Source of the DNA: Ischnura elegans
Taxonomy: Eukaryota; Arthropoda; Insecta; Odonata; Coenagrionidae
Assembly: GCF_921293095.1 (NCBI RefSeq)
Contig: NC_060251.1
Span: forward strand, 42,513,644-42,577,643
Length of the DNA stretch: 64,000 nucleotides
Direction of reading: 5' to 3'
In this document: piece by piece, positions 1 through 62,065 of the stretch
Layout of the letters: every line of letters starts with the position of its first letter
Numbering within the stretch: the first letter of the stretch is position 1
Position numbers and translations under genes: made by a program
Notes under the pieces: model-generated
Told to the model about the DNA's origin: nothing
The model's database searches: none
The model's input: the letters and a program-made list of their open reading frames with translations, nothing else

Positions 1-57
1 TCGAGTCGAGTACCAACTACTCGATTGAATTGAATTTTCGAGTACTCGCACATCCCA
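1..57. mobile_element. Right end of an hAT-type element (truncated by window)
   Basis: Ends in CGAGTACTCGCACATCCC preceded by ACTCGA/ATTCGA repeats, matching the style of the right terminus of the hAT element at 14575-16119 (ATTCGCACATCTCTA with TTCGAATA subterminal motifs). Confidence 0.4.
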
Positions 58-435
58 AGAAGATATGTGTTTTGTTATTACGATTACGTGGCGCGAAAAT
101 TCAAATGACTGTTGGAAACGCGGTCGTTTATTTTGTTGTTTGAAGTACTACTGGAATCGGAATCGATTTTTCGCCTTGGCAAGTACTCGTTTTTGATTCC
201 GGTTCTTGGCCGAGAATCGAGGAATCGAACCGACCCATCACTACTTTATATACCTAAACACACTTTTGGCAATATACTCCAGCAGCAGATACCACATTTT
301 ATTCTTGGAAGACTGAAAATCCACAGTTTTTTTTCTGTTATGCTTTAATGGTCATCATTAAAATGCTTTCATTGTTTACTTATTTTATGTGACACAGTGT
401 AAAGTAACCTAATTAATGTGTCCTATTTTTTTCAG
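58..435. other. Upstream/intronic DNA, no gene recognised
   Basis: A 78-codon open frame at 112-348 has no recognisable domain. The last 15 bp form the pyrimidine tract and acceptor for the exon at 436. Promoter elements are not evident. Confidence 0.4.
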
Positions 436-647
436 GATTGTCCAAAACATCTCCAACATGAATTCAAGGTGAAATCATGAAATAAGATTAGGAGATAAGA
501 CATAAGAAACAGATCTGAGACACAGTGCCACCAAAGAGCACAAAAGGCTGTGATCTTATGAGTGGAACGAGGGTGAAGTGTAGGGGGAAGACGTAGAATT
601 ATCAGCACACATCAAGACATCTCCAGAGAGTAGCACCATTATCTGCC
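436..647 (+). other. 5' UTR part of first visible exon, with three short uORFs
   Basis: A pyrimidine-rich acceptor ends at 435, so the exon holding the start codon probably begins at 436, with an upstream non-coding exon outside the window or lost in the repeat to the left. Three small upstream ORFs precede the start: 458-472 (4 codons), 477-485 (2 codons) and 558-596 (12 codons). The ATG at 648 has a favourable ccATGG context and opens the frame that continues into the conserved transporter, so it was chosen. The exact 5' end is inference. Confidence 0.5.
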
Positions 648-50727
<50,080 letters not shown>

Positions 50728-51145
50728 TTAATGATGTCTCCAGTGTATGTTGACCTGCAGGTAAATGTGCGCTACAGCAGCAGGTGTGTTTAACTCTATT
50801 TTGCTGTAAGCAAATTAGCAATGCAAGGAGTATGTTGGAAGCCAGTGGATTGTATTTTCTCAGTGTTGCCTTGTCATTTCTGGATGGATTTTCATAGTGC
50901 ATTGCTGAGAATCAATGCAACTGGCCCATGATGAAAAGCTGTATGGCTAAAGAAGTGTTCAGTATTTTATATTGTAGTTTCCTATGTATTTTTTATCGAA
51001 TGTACATAAGAAGGAAATATTCTAATAGCAAAGCCTATTTTGCCACAGAGTCAAAAGTATTTGTACTTTTATTGAACTCTCTTGAAATTATTTTTTGCCA
51101 TTGTATTTATCTTTGTTAAAAAATAAAGAAATCAATTTTCGTAAA
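50728..51145 (+). other. 3' UTR of ABCC4-like gene
   Basis: Non-coding sequence between the TGA and the poly(A) signal at 51122. It contains no recognisable repeat element, unlike the introns, consistent with transcribed UTR. The exact cleavage site is not visible; the end given is about 20 bp past the signal. Confidence 0.55.
51122..51127 (+). promoter_or_regulatory. Poly(A) signal AATAAA
   Basis: Canonical AATAAA about 395 bp after the stop codon, followed within 30 bp by a T/GT-rich stretch (GTCTGTTTTTTCC) suitable as a downstream element. Confidence 0.6.
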
Positions 51146-51724
51146 GTCTGTTTTTTCCTGGCAAACAATGAAAGTGAAGATTTCATGGATTAGGTCCTCC
51201 ATATCTCCTTCTAAGTCTGAAGATGATGTGCAACTTGCCCATCGTCTTCGGGCTTTCAGGAATCCAATGCCATTCCGTTTGTGTCTTGAATGGGGATGCA
51301 TTTCAAGTAAATCAAGAAAATAATGAAGCTCAATTATGGAGCTGACGACCTTTCTGAAGATTTCTACTTTAAATCCTACAAATAAATGAAATATGAGAAA
51401 GAATGTTTCTGTTGAAGGCCAATCCCAAAATTACAACAGGTGTGGCTGGTAATGACAATAACCTCACTGGTAATGAGAAATATCTCAAAGTATGTATTAC
51501 ATACTCGAATGATGATTCAGAGTTCCGTCTTCATGTTATCAGCAAATAAAAGGGAGAATATAGGCCCCTAATAATCAAATCAAAAAAGGAATGCATTGAC
51601 AATCTATTCAGCTTGCTTGTAGCTATTCCAGGGTGGCTTGGGATCTTGCAAGGAGTAAAGCAGGTCCAATGATGCTGAAATCGCACTTCTGTTTACTAAA
51701 GATGAAGGTGATAATTAACCTGAT
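51146..51724. other. Intergenic, nothing recognised
   Basis: Between the poly(A) signal of the ABCC4-like gene and the piggyBac-like element. No ORF with a recognisable domain. Confidence 0.4.
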
Positions 51725-53561
51725 ATTAGCCTTTTTGCGCCGAGCTCCTTCACGGGAAGTTGCTTTTGGCTCTACGAAGGGTTTGAGAAATTCTTTTTCG
51801 CCCCGTACGGAGTTTTTTCTTAGCTTGGGACTGTGCAAGTAGTCGCTTCCTCCCCTTAATGACCTTTCCTAGCGGGGTCCCGGACCCTTTCCTCCGCAAC
51901 TGGGCAAATATAATCCTCGACCCTTTTCCCCGAAGGCAGCCCATCCCGACGTACTTTTGCGGTCAGTTTATTGTTGCCAGTGCAATTTTAATTTTTTTAA
52001 ATTGTTACTGTTGCATTAAATGTCAGTTCATCAATGTATTCCTTTCATTTTGCAATGCCTGTACAACTTTTAAACGAAGTTCTACGGTTATTTTAGGGTT
52101 TTCAGCAAAACGGCACTATATCATAGCCAAATGAGCTTTTCCGAGAAGAGTGAGGTTATCACCTTCCACGTACATATTTCAGTAGGAGAATACTTACACC
52201 ACTATACTCTTGGGTGTTCCAGTTGGAGGATAATAAGTTTTTCCAAGAAAACATTAATGCTCTAATGTGTCCCGAAATAAGCCTGTGAGGGGCACAGGGC
52301 AGACCACCTGGATCCTGACCAGAGAACCAAGATATGATGGTAATTACCTGGATAGAGCAGTTCTCCTTCATTCATGGTATGGGCTGCATTGCACAGCAGG
52401 GTTCTACAGATACAGGTAGTGGAATGCGTACAGATGGTTAACGGCTAAATTTGAATACACGCCAAGAAAATTTTGAAAAGAAAATGAGCTATTCCGAGAA
52501 GAGTTAGGTTATCATCTTCCACGTACATATTAAAGTAGGAGAATACTTACACCAATATACTCTTAGGTGTGCCAGTTGGAGGATAATAAGTTTTTCCAAG
52601 AAAACATTAGTGCGCTAATGTGTCCCGAAATAAGCCTGTGAGGTGCACAGGGCAGACCACCTTAATGGATCCTGACCAGAGAACCAAGATATGAGAGTAA
52701 TTACCTGGGTAGAGCAGTTCTTATTCCTGCAATGGTATGGAATGCTTCTAACAACATGTGTCTACGTAAAACATTCCCTATTGGTACATTAAATTTACAA
52801 ATTTTTAGGATATGCATTAATCAGTATTTATAGCGAAATTTGTTTATAATACCTTTGTATTCAAAGGTTGGTAAGAGGTTATTAAAAATAGCCGGTGTAA
52901 TTTTGGCTCACGACAAAGACTGAGAGAATCATATTTTATTACATTACAAGGGCTTTTTTTCATAGAGGTTAAATCGGATATTCTATCGAATTTCACTGCA
53001 AATGTACATGTAGAATGTAGCTAACAGAGTAACGTATATTTTTAGATGTAAATCATTACAATATTGCTCCTATAAACGTGCTAGTAAGTTATAAAAATAA
53101 CAATTAAACATCTAACCTTAGCATCTCCAAAAATTGTTCTAGGTGATGATCAACTCCGTTATTATGAACGTTAGAATTCCGTTTAAAATTTGGAACCAAT
53201 CAGCAGAACATACAGAATATAATTCCTCGCATTGATTTTCAATAAATGCAACATGAACGTTTTTAGTTATTTTAACTTATAAACAAATAAGTGACCATGA
53301 GCACCTTCCTTGAGTGGGACACTGAGAGCCGGAATGGGCCGAGGTAATCCCCACACGGACAATAGGAAAGGGTCGGACCTCTCGCGTCGAGGGACCCTAA
53401 TGGCGGTTGGGACCCACTTGGCATGCTTGACCGCGAAATCGTGAAAACACGGCCTTTGGCCTTTTGCTTCGAAAAATTCAAGCCGTGAAAAGCCGGCCTT
53501 CCTTCTTTAGCATCAGAAAATTCAGGCCGTGAAATCACGCCCTGCATAGGGAAGAGGTTAA
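51725..53561. mobile_element. Probable piggyBac-like element with internal duplication
   Basis: Starts near TTAACCTG (about 51717) and ends GAAGAGGTTAATT. The interior shares ATCAACTCCGTTATTATGAACG-type sequence (53150-53190) with the piggyBac MITE at 36503-37285. GC-rich arms at 51735-51950 and 53290-53560. The boundaries are uncertain. Confidence 0.35.
52129..52742. repeat. Direct repeat, two copies of about 255 bp, period about 358
   Basis: 52129-52385 and 52487-52742 share GAGC(T)TTCCGAGAAGAG, CTTCCACGTACATATT, GTTGGAGGATAATAAG, GTGTCCCGAAATAAGCC and CCTGACCAGAGAACCAAG in order, about 95% alike by eye. Confidence 0.75.
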
Positions 53562-53674
53562 TTTCTAATGGTTTTAACAAGCATTTCTTGGATCTTCCAG
53601 ACAAGCATCATGTGATGCCTTATGGGAATACTATGAGTAACTCATCTTCGCCTTCTATGTATTTAAGTCCGAGT

Positions 53675-55215
53675 AACCAATACCCAACCGAACGCAATGC
53701 AACCCAACCCAACCGAACACAAAACAACCCAACCAAACCCAACCCATCCCAGGCGGATCCAACCGGAGCCAACCCAACCAAACCCAACGAAACCCATTTA
53801 AACCCAACCAAACCCAAAAAACCCAACCAAACCCAACCCATGTCTGCACATTTTATGAATACTTTTATCACACATTTCTCACATTCATTTAACGCATATT
53901 TAATATCACAGACTTCACACATTCTTTAAATTTTTTTAAAAATCAAGATTTTTTTTACACTATTACACACTCTCGTAGCAGTCGGCAGACTATTGTAGTC
54001 TTATTCATGCTTTTTTGAAAATTTTTACGATTGTTTCACATCTCCTTCGTCCTAATTCCCCATTTAAACTCACTTTTTCGAAATTTGGGAAAACCGGATT
54101 TTATAAATGATATATTGAGAAAAGTGCATGGAAATGAATTCGAGAAATATTTGATAGCAATGTGCTAAAATTTGGGTTTGGAAATAAAAATGTATGTCAA
54201 ATGGAGTAAAATTATTAACAAATGGGAATGGTACACAGACAGTGAAAAAAGCGCTGAGACAACTAGAATCAAGACAAATTGAACACGAAAACATGTAAAT
54301 AAACTTTAATGAAAGGGCAACCTCAGTGAAAAAAGGATTTCAAAAGGAATGTCGGAAGAATGAAATGGAAATGAGCACAGAATATAAGAAAATATCATAC
54401 ATGGAATGGAAGAAAGAGGACAAACCCACCCACCAAAAACTCCAACGATTATGTAAACATTCAAAGAAAGAAGTGGCAACATTTTAATCTCTGACATTCC
54501 CCCATGGATGATACCAAGCTGAAAGGAAACCAACCCAACCCAAACCAAAGCAACCCAACCGAAGCCAACCCAACCCAACGCAACCCTACACATCCCAACC
54601 CAACCCAACCCAAGGGAACCCAACCCCACCCAACCCAACCTTAAATCAAGAATCAAGACAACTTGAGCACGAAAACAGGTAAATAAACTTTAAGGAAAGG
54701 GCAACCTCAGTTTATAAAATTATTTCAAAAGGAATGTCTGAAGTATATGAAATGAAAATGAGCACAAAAATATGAAAATATGATTTATGGAATGAAAGAA
54801 AGAGGACAAACCCAGCCAGCACACACTCCAACGATTATGTAAACATCTAAAGAAAGGAAGTGGAAACAGTTTATTCTTTTACATTGCCTCATGGATGATA
54901 TCAAGGTGAAAGCAGACCAACCCAACCCAATGGAAACCAACCCAACCCAAACCAACGCATTCCATGCCAACCCAACCCAGCACAACCCAACTCAATGCAA
55001 CCCAACCCCACCCCACCCAACCTAACCACACCCAACCCAAAATTGAGAATTAAGACAACCTGAGCACAAAAACGTGTAAATAAACTTTAAGGAAAGGGCA
55101 ACCTCAGTGTATAAAATTATTTCAAAAGGAATGTCTGAAGTATGAAATGAAAGTGAGCACAAAAAATATGAAAATATGATATATTGAATTAAAGAAAGAG
55201 GACAAACCCATTATC
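53675..55215. repeat. CCCAA-rich higher-order satellite
   Basis: Blocks of degenerate CCCAACC(A)AA repeats at 53675-53842, 54530-54642 and 54910-55041 alternate with a unique module (starting AAGACAA(A/C)(T/C)TGA(G/A)CAC at 54273, 54655 and 55051), giving a period of 382-396 bp. The same TCTGCACATTTT flank occurs after the first block (53843) and at the end (55215). The long minus-strand frames rich in Gly/Trp/Val are artefacts of the repeat. Confidence 0.8.
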
Positions 55216-56633
55216 TGCACATTTTGTGCACACTTCTCTCACATGTTCTACCACGTTTTTTCCTCATTCAAATAGTGCCAGTACCCATTTTTCCACCACT
55301 TTGAGCACCCACTTGTCACACTATCCTCTTATTCTTCGACATGCGTTTCACATTCTTGTTCACTCAATCACTTCCCTAACACTTATCCTGGAGCAGCCTA
55401 CACACACTATGATATTTTTCATTATACTTTTCTCAATTTCTTTTAACGCTTTCTATTCACGTTCCAGTAGTCCCAATTCACGCTTTTTTCGCTCCCCTTG
55501 AACACCTGTGTGTGTAAACTGAGACTACAGATATGTGAAAAAATAGTTTAAAGAATGTGAGAAATTTGCGATAAAACTGTGAAAAAAGTGTGAGAAAAGC
55601 GTCAATTGGGACTTCTGGTTGTTGCGCTGGATTTTTTCACATTTCGGTATTACCAATTCCCATTTTCCTCACACGTTTTTCATACTTTTGGAGACCTCTG
55701 CAGAAGCGAGCAATGCTCTTCCCTAGGCAATTCCCGATGAGGGATGTTGGTGGCTCATCAGTCCTCGACACTGCTCCTGCTCCTATTAATCGCCTCCAGT
55801 CAGCCACAAAACTTTACCTGTTAACCCTAATTCGCCCTCTATTCCCATTACCTCTTGTTCCCCCATATTGGTCATTTTTTTAAATTTCAAAATCCTCAAT
55901 TGGATTTCGATTACCTTCTGGTGATACAAGGGTAGGCAAAAAAATATTTTAAAATTTTTTAAATAATTAGTTAGCGAGAGGCGCATAAATACCAACACCC
56001 TTGATTTGTCATACGATGTCGTGAAAACTGTCAAAATAAGGTTAATCAGAGACCCATTGGGCAAAAATTTGTTGGTTTGTGCGTATCTGATAGCCCCGCG
56101 CAGCCTGGCACCAAGAGTAGCGCTAAGCGATGCAGCTCGCACGACGTGGTGCAACGGATGGCGGAGGCCATCCCTCTTCCCTTACCCTCCTCCTCACCAG
56201 CGGTCGCAGTGACTGTCTCTTTCTCTCAAATTCAGATTTTGAACTCGTTTCGTAGACCAAATCATGTCGGCACGTATGGTGACCAATCTTAACTTTATTT
56301 TGAAAAATCGTTACAAATTTGATAACCTACTGAGAAAATTATTCAACAAAGCCAGGTTTCAGTTGAATTAGCTTTCTCTTAGTACCCTCATTTATCATTT
56401 TCCGATTTTGAAATAAAAAAAAAATTTTTTTGGGGCAGCCTATCCCCTCCTACTTCATCCTTATGACTCAGTGTGAGTTAATAAGTTTTTTTTTTAGTTA
56501 AATAGGCGTGTTTAGTTACGTTCAGTGGCGGTTTGGCCAGGTGTTTATTGCTCTAAGAGTAACAGCTTTCAGAAGTAGGTGATTATTATGAAAGGTAGAG
56601 GAGACACTGAAAGGAAATTGATTATCTCAGACT
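55216..56633. other. Intergenic, no gene recognised
   Basis: Contains TGTGAGAAA/TTTCTCACA-type repeated motifs at 55226-55680 and a GC-richer patch at 56080-56200. No coding similarity or element ends that I can define. Confidence 0.35.
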
Positions 56634-56641
56634 GACCAATC

Positions 56642-57041
56642 CAGTGCAGTAGCCAGGGGAGGTGGTCCGGTCCCTCCCGAAATATAAAAACACAGTTTAA
56701 AGTATACCGGGACTAGCCGCGGTGATAACTTTCACGGGAGTCACCCGCAATGCACAATCGTGCGAAAGATCCACAGAGTAAAAATCATCCCGGTCAAGGC
56801 GAATGATTTTTTCTCTGTGGATCTTTTGCATGATATAAAAACACAATTATTTTCCCTCATAAAAGAAAATGTTATTGAAAAATCATGGATTTACAAAATT
56901 ATTTTTTTAATAAATGAAGTTTTTTCGATTATCAAGTGTTAAAATTATGTAGTTGAAAACCCATTACTTAGTACCCTGTTTTTAAAAAATTTTCCCCCCT
57001 CGTTTAGGACCCCCCAAACGAAATTCCTGGCTATGCCACTG
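56642..57041. mobile_element. hAT-type MITE with internal hairpin
   Basis: 400 bp with ends CAGTGCAGTAGCCAGG and reversed CAGTGGCATAGCCAGG. Flanks GACCAATC (56634-56641) and AACCAATC (57042-57049) match at 7 of 8. Internally AAAGATCCACAGAG (about 56765) and CTCTGTGGATCTTTT (56812-56826) form a hairpin. Confidence 0.78.
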
Positions 57042-57049
57042 AACCAATC

Positions 57050-57774
57050 TGCAGTTTATTTTAAGCATCATTAAATTAATTAAAATTAATGCTATGACCG
57101 GCGTTGGCTCGCATCTATCGTGAAGGGTATAATATGAAAGGTGCTATAAAAAAAAGACACACTACTTGAACCAAATATTTTTTTACAATTATGAAATTCT
57201 AAGTTTTCATTAGTTGCTTCATTTAGAACATACTCAAAGTAAAAAGATTATATAAAAAATAATTAAAGGTTTCAGAAAATAAAAGAGAAGCTGATTTTTT
57301 TGAGAGGGTTATTCAATAAAGTAATTTTAGAGTTTTTTTTTATATTTCAGTTCAGTTTCAAGGAAAAAATATGCTAAATATATGATAGAACCGTAATACG
57401 TTTTCAAATTTTATAATCTGTGAAACTCACTTTTTAGAGTATTTTTCTTAAGAAATTGCTGTTTTTCCATGACTTTTATCTGATTTTTAAGAGCCAGAAT
57501 AGAGTCAAAATCCATTTACAGGCATACAATTTCCTGAAATTTTCCTAAGGACGACCCGCAATTCCCCCAGGAAGGAGAGGACCCAATCACGAGTGCCAGC
57601 CGAGGGGCCTCAATTGCCCCTCGTTACCCTGTATTTCTTATTTTGCCTTCTTTATGCCACTACCCATCCACTTCCGTCGCGAATGTTGGCAATAGTGTAA
57701 CACCTAAATGTGTAAGTAGGCGTGTGATTAGTAAGAAAGGTATGAGCAAATGAAAGGAAAAGGATTAACTCAGA
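57050..57774. other. Intergenic with partial duplication
   Basis: GACTGACCAATC next to TGCAGTTTATTTTAA occurs at 57770-57800 and, split by the hAT MITE, at 56631-56641 plus 57049-57063. So roughly 100 bp around the putative 3' end of the TMTC4-like gene is duplicated. Otherwise AT-rich without features. Confidence 0.45.
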
Positions 57775-60330
57775 CTGACCAATCTGCAGTTTATTTTAAA
57801 CGTCATTCCACAGGCAATTCCTTTAACATTCATAACAGTACCAACAACAAGGTATAGAAGCACAAAAGGCCATTTTGGACAGTACCTATATTTACTAGTT
57901 CAGTTCTTTGCCAACATAAAAGAAAAACATACCAGAGGAAAGCGAATTGTGTAAAAATATTTTTTACAAAATTGCCGAGTAGAATGAAATTGGGTGGAGC
58001 TGCTAATTTGCTGAAATGAAATTTAAAAGAGCATGTCCTTAAGCCAATTAAAATAGGAATTAATATCACAAAAATTAATTTTCCAGTTGACTAGGCAACC
58101 ATCATTGGGGAGCTGCATGTCTCAGGGCTGAGTAAGAGTGAAAGAACATTATCCATTCTGATGCTGGATGCTTAGCCGTCCAAAAAACAGTTTTGGGGTT
58201 ATTAATACTTATTTTATTTGGCTTGAGGACCTACATTTCTAAATTTCAATTGCCTTGTCAATCAAGAATCCAGTTTCAGAGACATAATTCCTTTCAACTT
58301 AAATCAGCATTTTGATCTTCTTGTCTCTACATTTTCCCTTAAGCTAATCAACAACTCAACTCAATTATCCCAAGGAGTAAAAGATTTTTTTGGATAAAAT
58401 TAGTGCCCTGAATACTAATATTGCAGATCTTGAACAAATACATCTTGAGTGTGCCAACTAAAATCTTCACGTCAAAGAGCAACAGCTTTCATAATATTAC
58501 AACTAATATAAAAATTTCCCAGATCCAAACCTCCTTCAAAAATTATTTCATTATGAATGTCACCTTCCACAACCCAGCATTTTATACAGAGATCAATTGA
58601 GACAGTGAATTATTCTCCCAGAACTACGGAAGATTTACAGTCATTTAACATCTGTTAATTACACAAAAAGTCCTCCCAACAACCACCAAAAATTAATATC
58701 AAATATTTAACCACCATTATAAAAAGCACAAAAACAAGCTAAATCTGAATCATAAGAACTAACAGAAAACATTAAGAAGAAGGAATACATCACATCCGAG
58801 GTACCAATAGGCCCTCACCATAAAAGAATACTTCACTCAAACAGGATTCTGCATTCAACGAGCCATTTCATGCAAAATACTCCTGTCAGTAAATGCTATA
58901 CATATTAAGTACAACCTTCTTCCTTGTCTTCAGATTAATTCTTGACTCAGGGTTACAACAATCCTTTAAATGTAATATATTTAATCACTTGTGGCATAAT
59001 ACTGCTCCTCCTCATATCATCAATGAAAGAACGGAGGTTTCATGGCATAATAAAGATTTAGTATCAAAATTAGCAGTTAATTCCAAAATCTAGGAATTGC
59101 ATGTCAATAAAAATGCATTGGTTGGAATGTAAAGATTGAAGAGCGAAATCAAATGGGTCACAGCAACGTAACATGATGATTCATGTAACCCAAGCATCAC
59201 CTTCACGCAAAAGAAATTTATTTTCATTCTAATCACAACTATATCCCTTATATTTCATACCATTTAGATCCTAATATAAATCCTCCCACTGCCAGAAAAC
59301 TTCTATGAAATTGTATGTAATCACTCCCATTGGACTGGCCACATCTACGATTCCTGCTCAATCAGAGGGTCATGAGTTGGTGATGTCATTGGAGTTCTGG
59401 TTCATTTACTCATTGAAGGAAGGAATCATTCACGAGAGTAAAAAATCATGAAAAGAGCTAGGTACACGCCTACAAAAAGTCCGATGAGTAGCTGATAAGA
59501 GGTGACCCAAAAGGAATAATTTTGTGACATCATCAACTTATCTGCAAAATGGTGTTGATTTTTCTAAATGAATACCTTTCCAAGTGGGAAATGGATTCAA
59601 ATGCAGAATAACAAGGGCCTCTTTATTTTTCAATCTCTATCACAATCAGCAATGACATTAACTGATAAGAGAAGTAAACTAGTTGGAAGTTGAGTCTAAT
59701 GGAGAACTCAAGAGTAGGGAAATAGTGCAGAGTTTTTTTTTCATATTTGAGACACTGGTAAATGTTCCTATATCTACATAAGGGTAAAGTCTTAAGACCC
59801 TGAAAATTTACAGAGGATGGCCTAAGTTTACGGCAAGTAAAATCAGGAAATCAAAACAGAATACAACTGGTTGGGTGGGAGATATGCAACCTCTTCAGTA
59901 GCCTACGCTACAAGTATAATTGGGAAAAATACAACATTATCCTTAAGTTATCTGGCAGCTTAGGATTTAATAACTTGTACACAAAGACAGATGAAATGTA
60001 TCTACATAGTATCTAAATGAACTTAGACTCCCCTTCAAAACTAATATCACAGAAAAATACTAACCCACTAAAATGCACAATTCAATTTAGCGTCAATATC
60101 AAACTGCATTAAAATTTTAAGCAGATACCTACACAATTAAGTTTCAATTGTATAGACATTAAACAACCACATATTAGGAATGCATAATACCAATTGCTTT
60201 TCAATCATTCGGGACCGCACATCTTGACAGAACCATTTTTTAACCACATGAAGTTTTCAAGATAAGAGGCTCTCCTCAAATCCTTCGCTGTGATAAATGC
60301 TAGATTGGATAACATTTATTTCACAACACT
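57775..60330 (-). other. Probable 3' UTR of the TMTC4-like gene
   Basis: About 2.5 kb of AT-rich sequence below the stop codon, with no long ORF and no element termini that I can recognise. A minus-strand AATAAA (TTTATT at 57790-57795) could be the poly(A) signal. The extent is inference from the lack of repeats and the signal; transcript data would settle it. Confidence 0.35.
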
Positions 60331-60473
60331 TCACCCACTAGTTCTTTGCTTTGTTTTCCGATGAAGCAAACGAAGATTTTCGTGAGCACTACTCAATGAT
60401 GGATCAAGCTCAATAGCCCTCAAGTAGCTAGTTTCAGCCTTCACATATTTCTTCCAATGGTGGTAAAGCACAC
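60331..60473 (-). CDS. Tmtc4: TMTC4-like protein, last coding exon (partial gene)
   Basis: Read on the minus strand, an acceptor (TTTCTAG) at 60474-60475 opens 47 codons after a split Gly and ends at TGA 60331-60333. The peptide begins GVLYHHWKKYVKAETSYLRA and ends near ENLRLLHRKTKQRTSG. This is a final tetratricopeptide repeat (LYH.W....A...Y..A..LDP) like the C-terminus of transmembrane O-mannosyltransferases TMTC4, which act in the ER lumen on cadherins. The rest of the gene must lie beyond 64000. TMTC3 or another TPR protein is possible, but the ENL.LL(R/H)RK ending favours TMTC4. Confidence 0.75.
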
Positions 60474-60533
60474 CTAGAAATAATGAAAAAGATTTAACCA
60501 ATGATGTAGACATGTTGTAACACACCATGCACT

Positions 60534-60992
60534 CAGGGCAGGAGTTTCTTTTAGGCTAACTAGGCTTCAGCATAGGGCCTTAAAATAAAGAGAGGCCTAC
60601 ATTTAAATTGTTAGCAAAATTAAAATTACACTTTTATAAAAACAGTGAACACAACAGCATTGAACTGAGAACAAGGAGAATTTATACTTCTGCCACTAGT
60701 AATGTGGCAATGACTAAAAAATGTATTGGTTAAGATCAATACATTTGGCTTATTGGTTCTGTTCGATTGCACATACTAAATTGTACCAAAGTATAATTCA
60801 TAGGTTCACTGATTGCTATGGAAAATATTGGTAAGTACCTATTACAACATGTTTCATTTAACATATTGACATATATCAGAGTAATAATGTATTTTATTAT
60901 CTTTCATGTAATTTACAAACTTCAAAATGGGAAGTGAAAGGGCATCATAATTGGAATAGCCAATGGCCTCTTTTCATCAAAATCCGGCCCTG
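60534..60992. mobile_element. hAT-type MITE with 8-bp target duplication
   Basis: 459 bp, starting CAGGGCAGGAGTTTC and ending CAAAATCCGGCCCTG. Flanks CATGCACT (60526-60533) and CATGCACC (60993-61000) match at 7 of 8. Inserted 60 bp upstream of the last TMTC4-like exon, in its intron. Confidence 0.7.
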
Positions 60993-61148
60993 CATGCACC
61001 ATTTATGCTACCTAACTACTGTCCGCACAAAAAACATATACACTCAAGTTTGAACGCTTATAAAAACCATTCACTTCAACCTATTTTCATGATATGGTAT
61101 CATGTTGTACTGCGCATTGATTGATATGTTTGAAAAATTACTGAACTT

Positions 61149-61301
61149 GTTAAATATAATCTGTGAATAAAGTAAAAAAGTACTGGTTTTTTAAGCCTTT
61201 CTAAGTAAACCTCAAAAAAAAATTACCGAACTAGTTAAATATAATCTGTGAATAAAGTAAAAAAAGTACTGGTTTTTTAAGCCTTTCTAAGTAAACCTCA
61301 A
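61149..61301. repeat. Tandem duplication of about 67 bp, period 85
   Basis: GTTAAATATAATCTGTGAAT ... CTAAGTAAACCTCAA occurs at 61149-61215 and again at 61234-61301, nearly identical, separated by an A-rich spacer. Confidence 0.85.
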
Positions 61302-61674
61302 CTTCAACATTGGCCAAAGTTAAGTGCACATAGCTAACTTTACCAAATTTACATACATTATGGAGTACGGCTCTGTTGGAAAAAAATAGTAAGTTTAATA
61401 CATCCCCCAAAATTACAACAATCGTTATTTTATTTTTTATGAAACAATATTTTCTAAGGAATGGTTGCCCATACGAGGTGAATTTTGACACTGTTGTCAT
61501 AAGCTAGTCTTCTGTATGATTGTAAATATGAAAGAAATTTAAAAATTAATATTCCTTTCACATTTGTTTTCCTTATACTTTTACTAAGTATCAGGTTCAA
61601 TGCCATGATTTCTCTATATCTTATTCACTTGTTCCATTAAATACCTACTCCTTGTGAATAGAAATTTTGCAAAT
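61302..61674. other. TMTC4-like intron segment, nothing recognised
   Basis: AT-rich; the open frame at 61231-61500 (minus) shows no domain. Confidence 0.4.
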
Positions 61675-62065
61675 CGTCGACGTCGGGTGGAGCCAACGGG
61701 TATTTTCATAGGCATAACACCTGACGTCGGGTATAGTTGTCGTGGAGATCTCAATGCAGACGACCAGACGTTGGCTTTGGCTGACGCGAGGGAAGCAAAG
61801 TGACCGCTGAGGTAGCAATTGTCTGATGCATTCAGGCCCAGCCTGAGACCCAGCTTAGTGAGCCCTTAGGGCAACTCCTCAGCAATTAAGCCCGACTGTC
61901 CCACTCATTTATGACCATCCTCACCACAGGAATCCGTTACAAAGTCCTGCCCACCACCTATTGCCATGGTGTCATTAGTTTTTTCAGTGATATATTTCAT
62001 TGCATACTTCAATGTTTTTATACTTTGAAATGAATTCTTCGTTTTGTTCTGTTCCCAAGCAATTT
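61675..62065 (-). mobile_element. Inverted partial copy of the 9.4-9.8 kb piggyBac-like element
   Basis: The minus strand reproduces, in order, the block around GAACAAAACGAAGAATT, GGATTCCTG, CATAAATGAGTG, GCTGGGTCTCAGGC and GACGTCAGG from 9460-9750. Diverged and truncated at the GACGTCGGG end. Confidence 0.6.

Noticed and set aside
112..348. 78-residue ORF at the window start
   Set aside because: No domain, no splice context linking it to the transporter; likely chance ORF beside an hAT end.
53588..53929. 113-residue Asn/Pro/Thr-rich protein and its Gly/Trp/Val-rich antisense frames
   Set aside because: Both come from translation of the degenerate CCCAA repeat; no start context or domain.
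53675..55041. Interstitial arthropod telomere (TTAGG)
   Set aside because: The repeat is CCCAA/TTGGG, not CCTAA/TTAGG, and is organised in a 390-bp higher-order unit.
57830..58069. Additional coding exon of the TMTC4-like gene
   Set aside because: It lies beyond the stop codon of the recognised terminal exon and has no TPR pattern; more likely 3' UTR.
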